DNA of 64,000 bases from Ichthyobacterium seriolicida (GCF_002369955.1 NZ_AP014564.1:938672-1002671); one strand, 5' to 3'; shown: positions 40,573 to 50,706, numbered from the stretch's first letter. Notes: a model not told the origin generated them from the letters alone. Program-made: numbers and translations.

Positions 40573-41596
40573 AAAAACCTGAGTTCGATTAATAATTAGG
40601 TGTAAAATAGTCAATAAAAACAATGGAATTAGATTAATTTAACGCTCTAAAATTCAACGGTTTAATTATAAAAAAAAACATACATGATAATTTGCTCCAA
40701 AATCACAGAAATATTTTGTTTAGTTGATGAATTCTGTAAAAAATATTCTCAAGTTATTGATAAAGCCCTTTTGGGTAATAAATCAAAACGCCCATGCAGA
40801 ATGAGCTCTAGCGAAATAATAACCATAATGATTATTTTTCAACACAGTAGCATGAGAAATTTCAAGCATTTTTATTTGAATTATTTACAAAAACACATGA
40901 CTAAAGAATTCCCTAAAACCGTATCATACAACAGATTTGTGGAATTAATGCAACAAAATTTATTACCTCTTACCTTGTTTTTAAAGACATTCTGTTTAGG
41001 AAAATGTACTGGAATTTCATTTGTAGATTCCACTCCGATTCGTGTTTGTAAACATAAAAGAATAAGTAGAAATAAGGTATTCAAAGGCATTGCTAATGTA
41101 GGAAAATCAACGATGTGCTGGTTTTATGGATTTAAACTTCATATAGTCACAAACGACCGAGGAGAAATACTAAATTTTTGCATCACAAGAGCTAATGAAG
41201 ATGATAGAACGCCATTAAAAGACGAGCGTTTTTTGACTAAAATATTTGGAAAACTCTTTGGTGACAAAGGGTACATAAGCAAAGATTTAAGAAAAAATCT
41301 ATTTGAAAAAGGCGTAGAATTGATTACCTCAGTTAAAAATAACATGAAAAATGCCCTCATGCCAATGATTGATAAACTATTACTCAGAAAGAGATCAATC
41401 ATAGAAACTATCAATGATCAGCTTAAAAATATTTGTCAGATAGAACATTCTAGACATAGAAGTTTTGCTAATTTTCTAACAAATATTATTTCTGGACTTA
41501 TCGCTTACAGCTTTTCGCCTAAAAAGCCCTCTATCAAATACCCAATCGTCGGTAACGCCAGTATTAATTCGGTTTATTAATCGAACTCAGGTTTTT
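40573..41596 (+). mobile_element. IS982-family-like insertion sequence
   Basis: Terminal inverted repeats AAAAACCTGAGTTCGATTA (40573-40591) and its exact reverse complement (41578-41596) enclose one transposase gene. Size is about 1.02 kb, normal for IS982. No clear target duplication is visible. Its right end lies only 28 bases before the -7 box of the family C gene at 41767. Confidence 0.92.
40684..41580 (+). CDS. IS982-family-like DDE transposase
   Basis: A 298-residue transposase, the normal IS982 length. Acidic residues in the expected order: [12 protein letters not shown] (about 114), [12 protein letters not shown] (about 196) and [13 protein letters not shown] (about 240). The N-terminal [17 protein letters not shown] is also typical. 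The ATG at 40684 is the first in frame. The stop codon overlaps the right inverted repeat. It appears intact. Confidence 0.93.
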   Translation: MIICSKITEIFCLVDEFCKKYSQVIDKALLGNKSKRPCRMSSSEIITIMIIFQHSSMRNFKHFYLNYLQKHMTKEFPKTVSYNRFVELMQQNLLPLTLFLKTFCLGKCTGISFVDSTPIRVCKHKRISRNKVFKGIANVGKSTMCWFYGFKLHIVTNDRGEILNFCITRANEDDRTPLKDERFLTKIFGKLFGDKGYISKDLRKNLFEKGVELITSVKNNMKNALMPMIDKLLLRKRSIIETINDQLKNICQIEHSRHRSFANFLTNIISGLIAYSFSPKKPSIKYPIVGNASINSVY

Positions 41597-41624
41597 ACGA
41601 AAAAATGTATCTATATTTACCATA

Positions 41625-41766
41625 TACATTTGGGGTTTCCTCGTTAAAAAAGGAAGGTTATATTAGTAGCGTAGTGCTATGAATTTTTTAGGGTCTGTTT
41701 AGTCTACTAGGTTCGCTCATAAACTTTTATTAGCTTGTTTGACATTTTGATTTAATAAATAATATC
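41625..41766 (+). promoter_or_regulatory. Family C promoter and leader (copy 41767)
   Basis: TACATTTG at 41625-41632 is an exact TAnnTTTG box. It is followed by a small hairpin (TTTCC 41636-41640 with GGAA 41652-41655 around CGTTAAAAAA) and a leader that aligns with the one upstream of the family C gene ending at 57829. The other copy has a long 8-bp repeat near the gene start where this one has only GATTTAATAAATAATATC. Confidence 0.65.
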
Positions 41767-43195
41767 ATGAAAAAAATAATAAAACACTCATTTAGAAAGG
41801 GCTTTATTTTGTTAGCCGCTGCTATTTTTGTCTTTTCTTGTGACAAGGCTCCAGTTCCAAACCCAAACCCAAATGACGATCCTAAGAAAGGAGGTGAGGT
41901 AGCCAAGAGCGAGTCAGCTCTTATTAAGTCTTTTGAATTTAAAGCTACCGATAATCCAAACAAGAATTTAGGTGATGGAGATGTGCGTCCAACAAATCTT
42001 GGTTTGGGAACTATAGTCTTTGACGGTCTTCCAGCTAATGCAAACCTTGAAAATCTAAAACCTACTATAGTTCCTTCTAAGGGCGCTAAGGTAAGTCCTG
42101 AAAGTGGAAAGGTTCAAGATTTTACTGGTGCAGTGAAGTATACAGTGACAGCGGCTGATGGAAAAACAACACAAGATGTTTGGGTGACCCTCAACAAAAA
42201 GGGAGAAGTTAGACAAAGCCTTTTAGATATTGAGGCGGTTAAGTTTGTTGAGGCGGATAATAAAATTACTGGTAATGATAAAGTAAGTGATTTTTATAAA
42301 GCTTTGTTTATCCTAGAAACTCCTGCTAGAGATGATAGGGCTAATAGTGAAGATGAACTTACTGCAAATGGTTATCCAGCAGATTTCACCGCCAGGGTTA
42401 GTGGTAATGATATCTATGTAGATGTCCCTTTTAATACAGCTTTAACCTTAGTTGCTAACCCAGCATTTACGGCAACCGTTACCCTTAAGTCTCTTGCGCA
42501 AGGAGTTACCTTGGTAAATGGCTCTGTTGCGGTTAATTTTGGAACGCCTGCTACTGCTGGCTCTACTGATGTAAAGTTTAGTTCTACAGCGCCAATAACT
42601 CATGCGTTATTTAACGCTGAGACTGGTACAGGTGGTGGTTACACTAAAACTTTAACCTTTGTTAAAAAAGAAGGTAGCGGCGAAAACGAAACTACAGAAT
42701 ACGAACAATATAGAATACGTTTTATATATGCGAAAGTGCCTTCAGCTGAGTCAGATTTAACTGTTAATAATAGAAATGAAGTTACTGGGATTGGGTTTAC
42801 TAGAGAGGAATCTAATCAACCTAATGGAAAACTTAAAGGCGGAACCGTAGCAACTACTTTATTAGTAATAAATCCTATTAAAACTGGCAATAATAATGGA
42901 AAAACTAAAACTACTCCAATTAATCTTACGATGATTGTGGTTAATTCCCCTGGTTGGGGATCAGATGGCCTTGAATATCAAAGCAGATATTTTAAAACTT
43001 CCAGATGGAGCTGTTATAGATGTAACTCAGGCTAATTTTAATGATAGTGATGGTAGTACTGATAAACATCCTGCAACAGATCCTATGACTAAATTTAAAG
43101 CAAAAAAGGATGAAGGCATACAGTTTAGGGTAGTGGCTCAGGATGGAAAAACAGCTACTTACTATAAGTTAACATTTAAGGAGGCTGCATCTTAG
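41767..43195 (+). pseudogene. Family C lipoprotein, copy 1 (frameshifted near its C-terminus)
   Basis: A lipoprotein with lipobox FVFSC (Cys25). The N-terminal DUF5018-like module (ALIKSFEFKATDNPNKNLGD to VTLNKKGEV) is followed by a domain shared with family B (LLDIEAVKFVEADNK, FYKALFILETPARD, NGYPADF) and a C-terminal region. The main frame ends at 43035 with an unrelated tail. The expected ending (ADILKLPDGAVIDVT through GIQFRVVAQDGKTATYYKL) lies in the next frame up to 43195. A one-base indel between about 42950 and 42985 explains this. The last third matches family B, not the intact family C copy at 56444, so this copy is also a mosaic. Confidence 0.85.
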
Positions 43196-43239
43196 TAAGA
43201 AATAAGATAAAATGAAATCATTTTAACGGTTTGTTTTTC

Positions 43240-43274
43240 AATCCCTTGGCTCGGAGTTGGGGGATTTTTTTATG
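43240..43274 (+). terminator. Terminator after the 41767 gene
   Basis: AATCCC and GGGATT (within AATCCCTTGG...GGGGGATT) form the stem, followed by seven T. The same stem type (AATCCCC/GGGGATT) terminates the other family C gene at 56371. Confidence 0.82.
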
Positions 43275-43299
43275 CTTTGTTTCTAAGGCTCTACGAAAA

Positions 43300-43447
43300 A
43301 TAAAAAGCTTATCAATTAATAAAAGTTACTATCCTAGCGTTTTTTTGGAGTCGATGGCTTAGTTATATTTAGACCGTTGACATTTATTTTTTAACCTTAT
43401 TTTTCAATAAGATGAAAAAGATAAAAAATCATCTTTTATTTTCATAG
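43300..43447 (+). promoter_or_regulatory. Orphan family B promoter, leader and truncated start
   Basis: TATCCTAGC at 43330-43338 and the following leader (GATGGCTTAGTTAT, GACCGTTGACATTTATTTTT) match the leaders of the minus-strand family B genes. An ATG at 43412 opens only 11 codons (MKKIKNHLLFS) before TAG, so the gene body is missing. The remaining 285 bases to the TonB receptor start show no gene. Confidence 0.75.
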
Positions 43448-43731
43448 AAGATAAATCTTGTAAACGAATATGATAAAGCATAGAAGTCGCATTTTGTGTT
43501 TTGTTAGGAATTATATCAACTTCGTTTCAGGCTTAGGCAATAGTCTGTTCTAGTTCAACTATCGGCAACTAATCTTTAAAGCTAGTTATCTAAAGGCTTT
43601 CAGGTATTTTATAGGTTCTCAAATCATTTTGAACAATATTTTTTCAAAAAAAAGATAATATTAAACTTGACTTTTCCCATTTTTAATTTGTTTATTTGCG
43701 GCGTTAGCTGAATCCAAAATTACTGTTAACC

Positions 43732-46482
43732 ATGAACCATATAATGAAGATCTCATTAGGTGTGTTTTTAGCCTTCTTATCCTTTTCCTTTATTTATAAG
43801 GAAAATAACAAAGGGAAGATATCAGGAGTCATCTCAGATACCGATAATAACCCCATTCCATTTGTAAACATTTTAGTTAAAGGCTCTTCCATAGGAGCGA
43901 GTTCAGATATTGATGGAAAATACAATCTTTATCTAGAGCCTGGAGATCATACCTTGGAATTTATCTATATAGGATTTTCTACTATTTCCAAAAAAGTTAG
44001 GGTAGAATCTTCAAAAGATATCATTTTAAATGTAGTATTAGAGGAGGATAAGAAGTTATTAGACGATGTAGTATTAGTAGAGAAAATCGACAGAGACAGT
44101 AGAGCTATCCTCGCCTTAGAACAGAAAAAAGCTATTAGCTTATTCGAAAATATAGGGTCTAAGGAATTATCAGAGAAGGGCATCTCTAATGTTGTAGAGG
44201 GATTGAATAAAATGTCTGGGGTTAGTCTCATGGGTGGCAGCAAAGTCTTTGTGAGGGGATTGGGAGATAGATACAACAATGTTACTTTGAATACTTATCC
44301 TATACCTTCTCTAGATCCAGATGCTAAGGTTATTCCCCTGGATATATTTCCGACTTCCATAGTTGAGAATATAACTTTATTTAAGAGCTTTTCTCCTGAA
44401 TTCTACGGCGATTTTTCTGGATCTAACATAGATATAAATACTAAGGATTATCCCACAGAGGGTTTTTTAAAAGTGAGTTTTGGAAGTAGTATCAATACGG
44501 TTAGCACCTTTGTTAAAAACTTTAAAACTCCGTCTTTTGCCACTCCAAACTATTTTGGATTTTCCGATTCTAATAGAATGTTAAATGAGAAGATATCTAA
44601 TACTGAGATGTATGAAAGCGATATAGAAGATTTTGATGTTTTCAAGACTAAGTTTGGCTCTGCAAATGGCATTAAACCCGTTAACATTAAAGTGGGGATA
44701 TCTGGAGGAGATATCTATAAAATAGGTGAAAGAGAGGAATTTGCTTTTTTGATATCTTCAACTTTCAAAAACAAGTATAAATATAGGCACGGTGAGTATA
44801 ACGAGTACAACGCTGATAAAAATAAACTGGTAGATTACGATTATGACAAATATTCTTATGACGCTACCATATCTACTTTGAGTAATCTACATTACAATTA
44901 CGACAAGAGTCATCTCATAAATTTAAACACTCTCTTTATAAACAAAGGCGATCTAGAACTAAAAGAGTACTACGGTGAGTTGGATGACAAAGGGCTTACT
45001 TTTTTTAGGATCAATGATTTTAAAAGAAATTCGATATTCCTACAACAGCTTATAGTGAATAACGATATAGATGAAAACTGGAAATTAAATTGGGGTGGAA
45101 GCTATAGTTTTGGATATAATTATCGTCCAGATCGTCAGCAGTTAGTGTTTGACACTGAAGGAGACAAGACCAGTATAAATAATTTAGATCAAGGGTCTAA
45201 TAATCGTTTTTACAGTGAGTTAACAGATGATGAGTATTTTGCAAAATTAGAGGTTAAATATTTCTTTTCGCATGATCAATATTTGTCTTTTGGATATAAC
45301 TATAGAGGGAAAAGACGAAATTTTAAAGCTAGGCAGTTCAATTACGATTTTGATAATTTCAATATTGAGAATTTAGACACAAACGATCCAGATAGAGATA
45401 TAAATAACAACAATTTCAAAAAGGGACTGTTTAGTTATCAAGAAGACAGAAATCCTAGTAATAGATACAGAGTAGATCTCGACAATCAATCTATTTACAC
45501 ATCCTTTATATACAATCTTACTCCCTCTCTGACTGCCAACCTAGGCCTTAGAACAGAATACAACAATAGCAATATTTATTATAAGTTACTCGAAGACCCT
45601 TCTTTTGTTAAATACAGAAATACAAATCTCAGCGAGATGAGTTTTTTACCACAGTTATCACTAAAATATAGTTTAATAAAAGATATGCAATTGAAATTTT
45701 CTTTTAGCAAGACTATATCTAGACCCAATTTCAAAGAGGTAGTGCCTTTTCAGTTTAGAGAGATATTCGGTGGCTTTTCCGTGGAGGGTAATAAAGACTT
45801 AAAAAACAGTGAAAATTACAATCTAGATTTGAAATTAGAGTTTTTCCCTAAAAGTGCAGAGATAATGACATTGGGTGTATTTGGAAAGTATTTTATAAAT
45901 CCTATAGAAAGAGTCACTATAGCTTCTTCTGAGAGACTTTTTTCTTATTTCAACACAGGTAAAGCTTATCTCTTTGGAACAGAATTAGAGTTTGATAGAA
46001 GGTTGTCTAGTATTTTTAATATTAAAGCTCTAAATGATTTTTATTTAGGGTTAAACTTATCGCTAATGTATTCTCAAATAAGTGTAGATAGAGAGAAGAA
46101 AACAGGAAAGGGAAGTATTATAGTTACTAATCTCGAAAGACCATTACAGGGGGCTTCGCCTTATTTGGCCAATATGGATATCAGTTATAAAAAATCTTAT
46201 GGCAATATGGATTTATCCTCTTCTATTGTTTTAAATACTTTTTCTGATAGAATATACGCCATAGGCTCCCAAGGAGCAGGAGATATATATGAAAAAGGCT
46301 TTTATAATTTAAATTTAAAAATTAAGATAACGCTATTAAAACAGTGGAACTTAGGTCTTTCAGTTAAAAATATATTAAATCAAAGCATAGAAAAATATCA
46401 GAGATTTAAAGATGAAGACACGCTTATAGATAGTTATAAAAAGGGAGTCACAGTCGGTATGAGTCTCAATTACAATTTTTAG
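43732..46482 (+). CDS. TonB-dependent outer membrane receptor
   Basis: A 916-residue receptor. The signal peptide (MKISLGVFLAFLSFSFIY, after a short MNHI extension; codon 5 ATG is an alternative start) is followed by a carboxypeptidase-regulatory-like domain (GKISGVISDTDNNPIPFVNI to YIGF, about 28-85), a plug (about 115-230, with VEGLNKMSGVSLMGGSKVFV and RGLGDRYNNVTLN) and a beta-barrel ending in a terminal aromatic (MSLNYNF). No SusD-like gene is adjacent. Instead a beta-helix lipoprotein follows after 100 bases. Substrate unknown; energised uptake across the outer membrane is the family role. Confidence 0.92.
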   Translation: MNHIMKISLGVFLAFLSFSFIYKENNKGKISGVISDTDNNPIPFVNILVKGSSIGASSDIDGKYNLYLEPGDHTLEFIYIGFSTISKKVRVESSKDIILNVVLEEDKKLLDDVVLVEKIDRDSRAILALEQKKAISLFENIGSKELSEKGISNVVEGLNKMSGVSLMGGSKVFVRGLGDRYNNVTLNTYPIPSLDPDAKVIPLDIFPTSIVENITLFKSFSPEFYGDFSGSNIDINTKDYPTEGFLKVSFGSSINTVSTFVKNFKTPSFATPNYFGFSDSNRMLNEKISNTEMYESDIEDFDVFKTKFGSANGIKPVNIKVGISGGDIYKIGEREEFAFLISSTFKNKYKYRHGEYNEYNADKNKLVDYDYDKYSYDATISTLSNLHYNYDKSHLINLNTLFINKGDLELKEYYGELDDKGLTFFRINDFKRNSIFLQQLIVNNDIDENWKLNWGGSYSFGYNYRPDRQQLVFDTEGDKTSINNLDQGSNNRFYSELTDDEYFAKLEVKYFFSHDQYLSFGYNYRGKRRNFKARQFNYDFDNFNIENLDTNDPDRDINNNNFKKGLFSYQEDRNPSNRYRVDLDNQSIYTSFIYNLTPSLTANLGLRTEYNNSNIYYKLLEDPSFVKYRNTNLSEMSFLPQLSLKYSLIKDMQLKFSFSKTISRPNFKEVVPFQFREIFGGFSVEGNKDLKNSENYNLDLKLEFFPKSAEIMTLGVFGKYFINPIERVTIASSERLFSYFNTGKAYLFGTELEFDRRLSSIFNIKALNDFYLGLNLSLMYSQISVDREKKTGKGSIIVTNLERPLQGASPYLANMDISYKKSYGNMDLSSSIVLNTFSDRIYAIGSQGAGDIYEKGFYNLNLKIKITLLKQWNLGLSVKNILNQSIEKYQRFKDEDTLIDSYKKGVTVGMSLNYNF

Positions 46483-46582
46483 GTAAAACAGACTAAAAAA
46501 GGTTCTAGTCTGCGGGCTAGGTTATGGCCTAACGGTGAAACTTAAGGAATTAAAATTTTTATATAAACCAAACTAAAAAATT

Positions 46583-47854
46583 ATGAAAACATTAAAAATT
46601 AAGATATTACTATTATCAATTCTTTTTACAGTAATTTCTTGTAAAGAGGATATTCCAGGAAATAATGATCAACCCAATAATGAATCTAAAAAATACGATC
46701 TCAAGGGGGACATAACGAAAAATACGACTCTAAAAGGGGGCATTACATACACATTGATTGGAGGGGTTAAAGTCAAAGACGGTGTGACTGTAACTATAGA
46801 GCCTGGGACTATTATAAAGTCTCATCCTACTGAACCTTCAGTCGCTTTTTTATTATTTGAGAGAGGTAGTAAGATAAAGGCCAAGGGCACTAAAGAAAAA
46901 CCTATAGTATTCACTTCGGGAAAGACTGATAAAAAGGCAGGTGATTGGGGAGGGGTCATACTTTGTGGCAAAGCTCCTATAAATATGGGGAAAGAGGCTA
47001 CTTCAGAGGTTGCCAATGTCACATATGGAGGCAATGTGAATGATGATAACTCTGGTATTATGGAATATGTTAGAATAGAGTATACTGGGAATATAATAAA
47101 TGAGTCTAAAGAGCACAATGGTCTTACTTTAAATGGGGTAGGCAGTGGAACGACTATTGATTACGTTCAAGTTTATAAGGGTAAAGATGATGGCTTCGAG
47201 TTTTTTGGAGGCACTGTGAATGCTTCACATCTAGTTTCAACAGATTGTAAGGATGACTCTTTTGATTGGACTTATGGATGGGTAGGAAAGGGACAGTTTT
47301 GGCTTGCAAAACAAGGAAGTAATAATGGTGATAGGGGTATAGAAGGAGATAATGATTCAAGGAATAACGATTCTACACCGTATTCTGCGCCCGTGTTGTC
47401 AAACATATCACTACATGGAAGTAAGAAATCTGGTGATAGCGGAAGTATGGGATTGAAGTTGAGAGCAGGGACTAAAGTTAAAATATACAATGCTGTAGTA
47501 GAAGGTTTTTCAAAGTTGGGAGACATACAACATGATCAAACTATAGCAAATTTAAATGATGGCAGTTTATTAATACAAAATTCAATATTTAGGAATAATA
47601 CTACAAACACATTTGCTTATTTAAATAATGATAGAACACCAGCCAATCCAAGTGATGGCAAGGCTATAAATCATGATGATAACAATAATACCTATAGTAA
47701 TAATAATTCAAAAACATATGATATTACCACAAAAGCTAAGAGTATCAGCCAGGAGGATGCATGGTTTGATAATGTAAATTATATAGGCGCTTTCTCTGAG
47801 GCAGAGCGTGGTACTAATGGGAAAAACGATTGGACAACTGGTTGGACAAAATGA
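46583..47854 (+). CDS. Beta-helix surface lipoprotein paired with the TonB receptor
   Basis: A 423-residue lipoprotein with lipobox TVISC (Cys20). Repeated short beta strands are seen from about residue 45: GGVKVKDGVTVTIEPGTIIKS, FERGSKIKAKGTKEKPIVFTS, AGDWGGVILCGKAPIN, YVRIEYTGN, GTTIDYVQVYKGKDDGFEFF. This is the pattern of the right-handed beta-helix proteins often encoded next to TonB receptors in Bacteroidota. The 100-base gap to the receptor contains a small hairpin (TAGG/CCTA) but no strong terminator, so cotranscription is plausible. Probably a surface or outer-membrane binding partner of the receptor; not demonstrated. Confidence 0.8.
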   Translation: MKTLKIKILLLSILFTVISCKEDIPGNNDQPNNESKKYDLKGDITKNTTLKGGITYTLIGGVKVKDGVTVTIEPGTIIKSHPTEPSVAFLLFERGSKIKAKGTKEKPIVFTSGKTDKKAGDWGGVILCGKAPINMGKEATSEVANVTYGGNVNDDNSGIMEYVRIEYTGNIINESKEHNGLTLNGVGSGTTIDYVQVYKGKDDGFEFFGGTVNASHLVSTDCKDDSFDWTYGWVGKGQFWLAKQGSNNGDRGIEGDNDSRNNDSTPYSAPVLSNISLHGSKKSGDSGSMGLKLRAGTKVKIYNAVVEGFSKLGDIQHDQTIANLNDGSLLIQNSIFRNNTTNTFAYLNNDRTPANPSDGKAINHDDNNNTYSNNNSKTYDITTKAKSISQEDAWFDNVNYIGAFSEAERGTNGKNDWTTGWTK

Positions 47855-47956
47855 TAGATTTATATGTTCACTTAGAATTAATTATGCATCTAAGACAGTA
47901 ATAATTTTTGAATTAGATCTGTTCAAAGAAATTTTGAAATTATTAAAAATAAAAAA

Positions 47957-47986
47957 AGCTGCCTCAAAACCGAGGCAGCTTTTTAT
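47957..47986. terminator. Bidirectional terminator
   Basis: AAGCTGCCTC pairs perfectly with GAGGCAGCTT around AAAACC, flanked by A and T runs. It lies between the convergent beta-helix gene and the first family B gene. Confidence 0.9.
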
Positions 47987-48012
47987 TTTAAATATTAGAA
48001 GCTTAAATCTTG

Positions 48013-49059
48013 TTAAGATTCCTTAAATGTCAACTTATAGTAAGTAGCTGTTGTTCCATCCTGAGCTACTACCCTAAACTGTATGCCATGATCAGCAGCT
48101 GATATAGCAAACTCAGTTGTAGGATCTTTTACAGTATGGTTAGTATGGCTAGAAGTAGAAAAATTAGCAGCAGTCACATCTATAAAAGCACCCTCTGGAA
48201 GTGTTAAGACATCTACTTTGAATTTCCAGGATGAAATAGTTTCATTAGCCAACTCTGCATTTTTAGTCATTGTAAACGCATATGGAGATTCTTTAGTTCC
48301 CGCTCCTGCACTACTAGCCTTTGCTGGGTTCACAGGACTTGTTGTGGTTCCATTTTTTATTTTTTCATTAGGCTGACCAGAGGTTGCATTATGATTAAAC
48401 GCAAGAGCAGCGAGTTTAGTCCCATCAGTATTAGTAGCTAAAACTGATTTTGTAGATTTAGTTTGAGAGAATTTAAAATTCACGGTATATATTTTATCAG
48501 CGAATCCCTCTTTTGAGAATTTAAGAACTTGTTTAGTAGATGCATCTTCTAAGGCCTTTTTAGTAAGATCTTTTACAGCTACTTTAAATGTAATCTCTGC
48601 AGAATCACCTTTAATAGGAGTATTAAACCCTTCTAAGCTAACACCATCAACAGCAGACTTAAAAGTAATTTTAGCTGTAACAGTAGCTTCTGCCGTTAAA
48701 GAACTAAACTTTGAGTTAAACGGAAGATTTACATTTATAATACTATCTCCTACTATATCTGCAGCAACAGTTGTAAACTCAGTTGGATAACCGTTATTAG
48801 TTGCATCTGCAGCAACATCTTTTCCTTTAGTTCTAGCAGGAGTTTTAGTGATAAAAAGCTTCTCGTAGAACTCAGAAACTTCAGTCTTTCCATTATTTAG
48901 ATTTTTAGCTTTCTCAAATTTCACAGAAGCTACTACTAATTCTAAAGCTTTTGAGTTTTGATCTGCCTTAGGGTCTTCAGATGGTTTATTACAAGAAAAT
49001 ACTACTAATCCAAGGGTTAGTAGTGATAAAAGGTTTTTAAATATTTTGTTTGTTTTCAT
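48013..49059 (-). CDS. Family B lipoprotein, copy 1
   Basis: A 348-residue lipoprotein with lipobox VVFSC (Cys23). After a polar linker (NKPSEDPKADQNSKALE) it has a domain with VASVKFEKAKN, FYEKLFITKTPAR and NGYPTEF (about 40-100), two further beta-rich segments (LPFNSKFSSL, FKSAVDGVSLEGF) and a conserved C-terminal module (LTLPEGAFIDVTAANF, GIQFRVVAQDGTTATYYKL). The N-terminus to about residue 60 is almost invariant between copies while residues about 150-300 vary. No catalytic motif is visible. Expected on the cell surface; function unknown. Confidence 0.87.
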   Translation of the reverse strand: MKTNKIFKNLLSLLTLGLVVFSCNKPSEDPKADQNSKALELVVASVKFEKAKNLNNGKTEVSEFYEKLFITKTPARTKGKDVAADATNNGYPTEFTTVAADIVGDSIINVNLPFNSKFSSLTAEATVTAKITFKSAVDGVSLEGFNTPIKGDSAEITFKVAVKDLTKKALEDASTKQVLKFSKEGFADKIYTVNFKFSQTKSTKSVLATNTDGTKLAALAFNHNATSGQPNEKIKNGTTTSPVNPAKASSAGAGTKESPYAFTMTKNAELANETISSWKFKVDVLTLPEGAFIDVTAANFSTSSHTNHTVKDPTTEFAISAADHGIQFRVVAQDGTTATYYKLTFKES

Positions 49060-49145
49060 ATCTAATAATGTTAAAAAATAAACGTCAACGACCTAAATAA
49101 ATAACTAAGCCATTGACTTCAATACTAAACGCTAAGATAGTAGCT
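49060..49145 (-). promoter_or_regulatory. Family B promoter motif and leader, copy 1
   Basis: On the minus strand TATCTTAGC (49131-49139) is followed by a leader containing GTCAATGGCTTAGTTATT and GGTCGTTGAC. GTCAA can pair with TTGAC. The leader differs from that of family A although the promoter motif is the same. Confidence 0.68.
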
Positions 49146-49203
49146 TTATTTTAATTGAGTTTTTTTATTTATCCCTTGAACTAAAATGGAAAATGGATAT
49201 AAA

Positions 49204-49232
49204 AAAAGCTGCCTCGGTTTCGAGACAGCTTC
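49204..49232 (-). terminator. Terminator of family B copy 2
   Basis: AAGCTGCCTCGG/TTTCGAGACAGCTT stem with a T run on the minus strand (A7 at 49201-49207). Confidence 0.85.
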
Positions 49233-49259
49233 TTATTGTAAATATTAGATTCTTAAATC

Positions 49260-50300
49260 TTAAGAAGTTTTAAATGTCATCTTATAGTAAGTAGTTGTTT
49301 TTCCATCCTGAGCTACTACTCTAAACTGTATGCCATGACTAGCAGTTGTTATAGTAAACTCAGCTGTAGGATCTGTTGCAGGGTGATTAGTAACATTAGT
49401 AAAATCCGCATCAGTTGCATCTATAAAAGCTCCATTTGGAAGTGTTAAAACATCAGCTTTGAATTTCCAACTTGAAATACTACTCTCATCAACTAATTCA
49501 ACATTCTTAGTCATCGTAAGTTCAATTGGAGATGCTTTAGATCCATTACCAGCGCTCTCTTTCTTAGGATTCATTGGATTATTTGTAGAATCATTTTTAA
49601 TTTTTTCATTAGGTTGACCAGATGTAGTAGTTCTAGTAAACCCAAGCGCAGTAACTTTATTATTAGCGACAGTTAAAGCTGACTCTCTAGATTTATTATC
49701 TGAGAATTTAACAACTATAGTATATTTTTTTACTTTAGGGGTGTCAGTAGCATTAGTTCCAGCTTTAGAGAATATCATTTCTTTTTTGAAAGGAGCATCT
49801 GTTAATTTAGCTTTAGTAAGCTCCGTTGTAGGTATTTCAAAAGTAATATCCGTAGTAGTACCTGATAGTAGAGTCTCCCCTAATTTAATACCCTCAACAG
49901 CAGATTTAAAAGTAATAGTAGCCGTAGCTGTAGCCTTATCTGTTAAGTCTATAAATTGCGAGTTATACGGGAGTTTGATATTAATGATACTATCTCCTAC
50001 TATATCTGCAGGAACAGTTGTAAACTCAGTTGGATAACCGTTAGTAGTAGCGGTTGAATCAACAGAAGCTAATTTATTTCTAGCAGGAGTTTTAGTGATA
50101 AAAAGCTTTTCGTAGAACTCAGAGACATTATTTTCTTTTAGATTTTTAGCTTTCTCAAATTTCACAGAAGTTACTACTAGGTCTAAAGCTTTTGAGTTTT
50201 GATCTGCCTTAGGGTCTTCAGATGGTTTATTACAAGAAAATACGACTAATCCAAGGGTTAGTAGTGATAAAAGGTTTTTAAATATTTTGTTTGTTTTCAT
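49260..50300 (-). CDS. Family B lipoprotein, copy 2
   Basis: A 346-residue lipoprotein, lipobox VVFSC (Cys23), practically identical to copies 3 and 5 over the first 150 residues (DSTATTNGYPTEFTTVPADI, KLPYNSQFIDLTDKATATAT). It differs from copy 1 in that block. The C-terminus has LTLPNGAFIDATDADF and GIQFRVVAQDGKTTTYYKM. Same domain layout as copy 1. Intact. Confidence 0.87.
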   Translation of the reverse strand: MKTNKIFKNLLSLLTLGLVVFSCNKPSEDPKADQNSKALDLVVTSVKFEKAKNLKENNVSEFYEKLFITKTPARNKLASVDSTATTNGYPTEFTTVPADIVGDSIINIKLPYNSQFIDLTDKATATATITFKSAVEGIKLGETLLSGTTTDITFEIPTTELTKAKLTDAPFKKEMIFSKAGTNATDTPKVKKYTIVVKFSDNKSRESALTVANNKVTALGFTRTTTSGQPNEKIKNDSTNNPMNPKKESAGNGSKASPIELTMTKNVELVDESSISSWKFKADVLTLPNGAFIDATDADFTNVTNHPATDPTAEFTITTASHGIQFRVVAQDGKTTTYYKMTFKTS

Positions 50301-50373
50301 GGCTAATATTGTTAAAAAATAAATGTCAACGACCTAAATGAATAATTAAGCCATTGACCAAAACGCTAAGATA
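50301..50373 (-). promoter_or_regulatory. Family B promoter motif and leader, copy 2
   Basis: TATCTTAGC on the minus strand at 50365-50373; the leader to the ATG at 50300 matches copy 1. Confidence 0.68.
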
Positions 50374-50435
50374 GTAGCTTTATTTTAATTCAGAAGTTTT
50401 TTTTATCCCTTGAACTAAAATAGACATAAAAAAAG

Positions 50436-50467
50436 AAGCCGTCTCAAAACCGAGGTAGTTTTTTTTG
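50436..50467. terminator. Terminator-like stem beside the IS1182 element
   Basis: AAGCCGTCTC against GAGGTAGTTT, imperfect, with flanking A and T runs. A decayed member of the family B terminator set. No gene now ends here. Confidence 0.55.
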
Positions 50468-50494
50468 TTTAAAAGTGTAGTTTTTACCCGTTAA

Positions 50495-50706
50495 CCCAGA
50501 TTATTCATAGTCATATGAATTTTTCAGGTTAAAAGTATTGTTTTATTCAGTATTTCTAAGGAAATATCCATCTAACTCAAGTTTATAAACAATGTATTTT
50601 TGTTCCCCATTTTTGGAGACCATCTAAAGTGGTCTAGATTTGGTTAAAACCCTTTAAAATTAATACCTCATATCAAATATTGAAATATAACCATGAATAA
50701 TCTAGG
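50495..50706. mobile_element. 212-bp MITE with IS1380-type ends, flanked by TTAA
   Basis: TTAA at 50491-50494 and 50707-50710 flank a non-coding segment starting CCCAGATTATTCATAGTCAT. The reverse complement of its end starts CCTAGATTATTCATGGTTAT. These match the right and left ends of the IS at 3000-4599 respectively, so it is an internally deleted relative in the opposite orientation. The right end also shares some internal sequence (TTAATTTTA...GGGTT). It contains no gene. Confidence 0.88.

Noticed and set aside
47808-48026. Small plus-strand open frame after the beta-helix gene
   Set aside because: It overlaps the end of the beta-helix gene in another frame, runs through a terminator and into the convergent gene, and has no family features.
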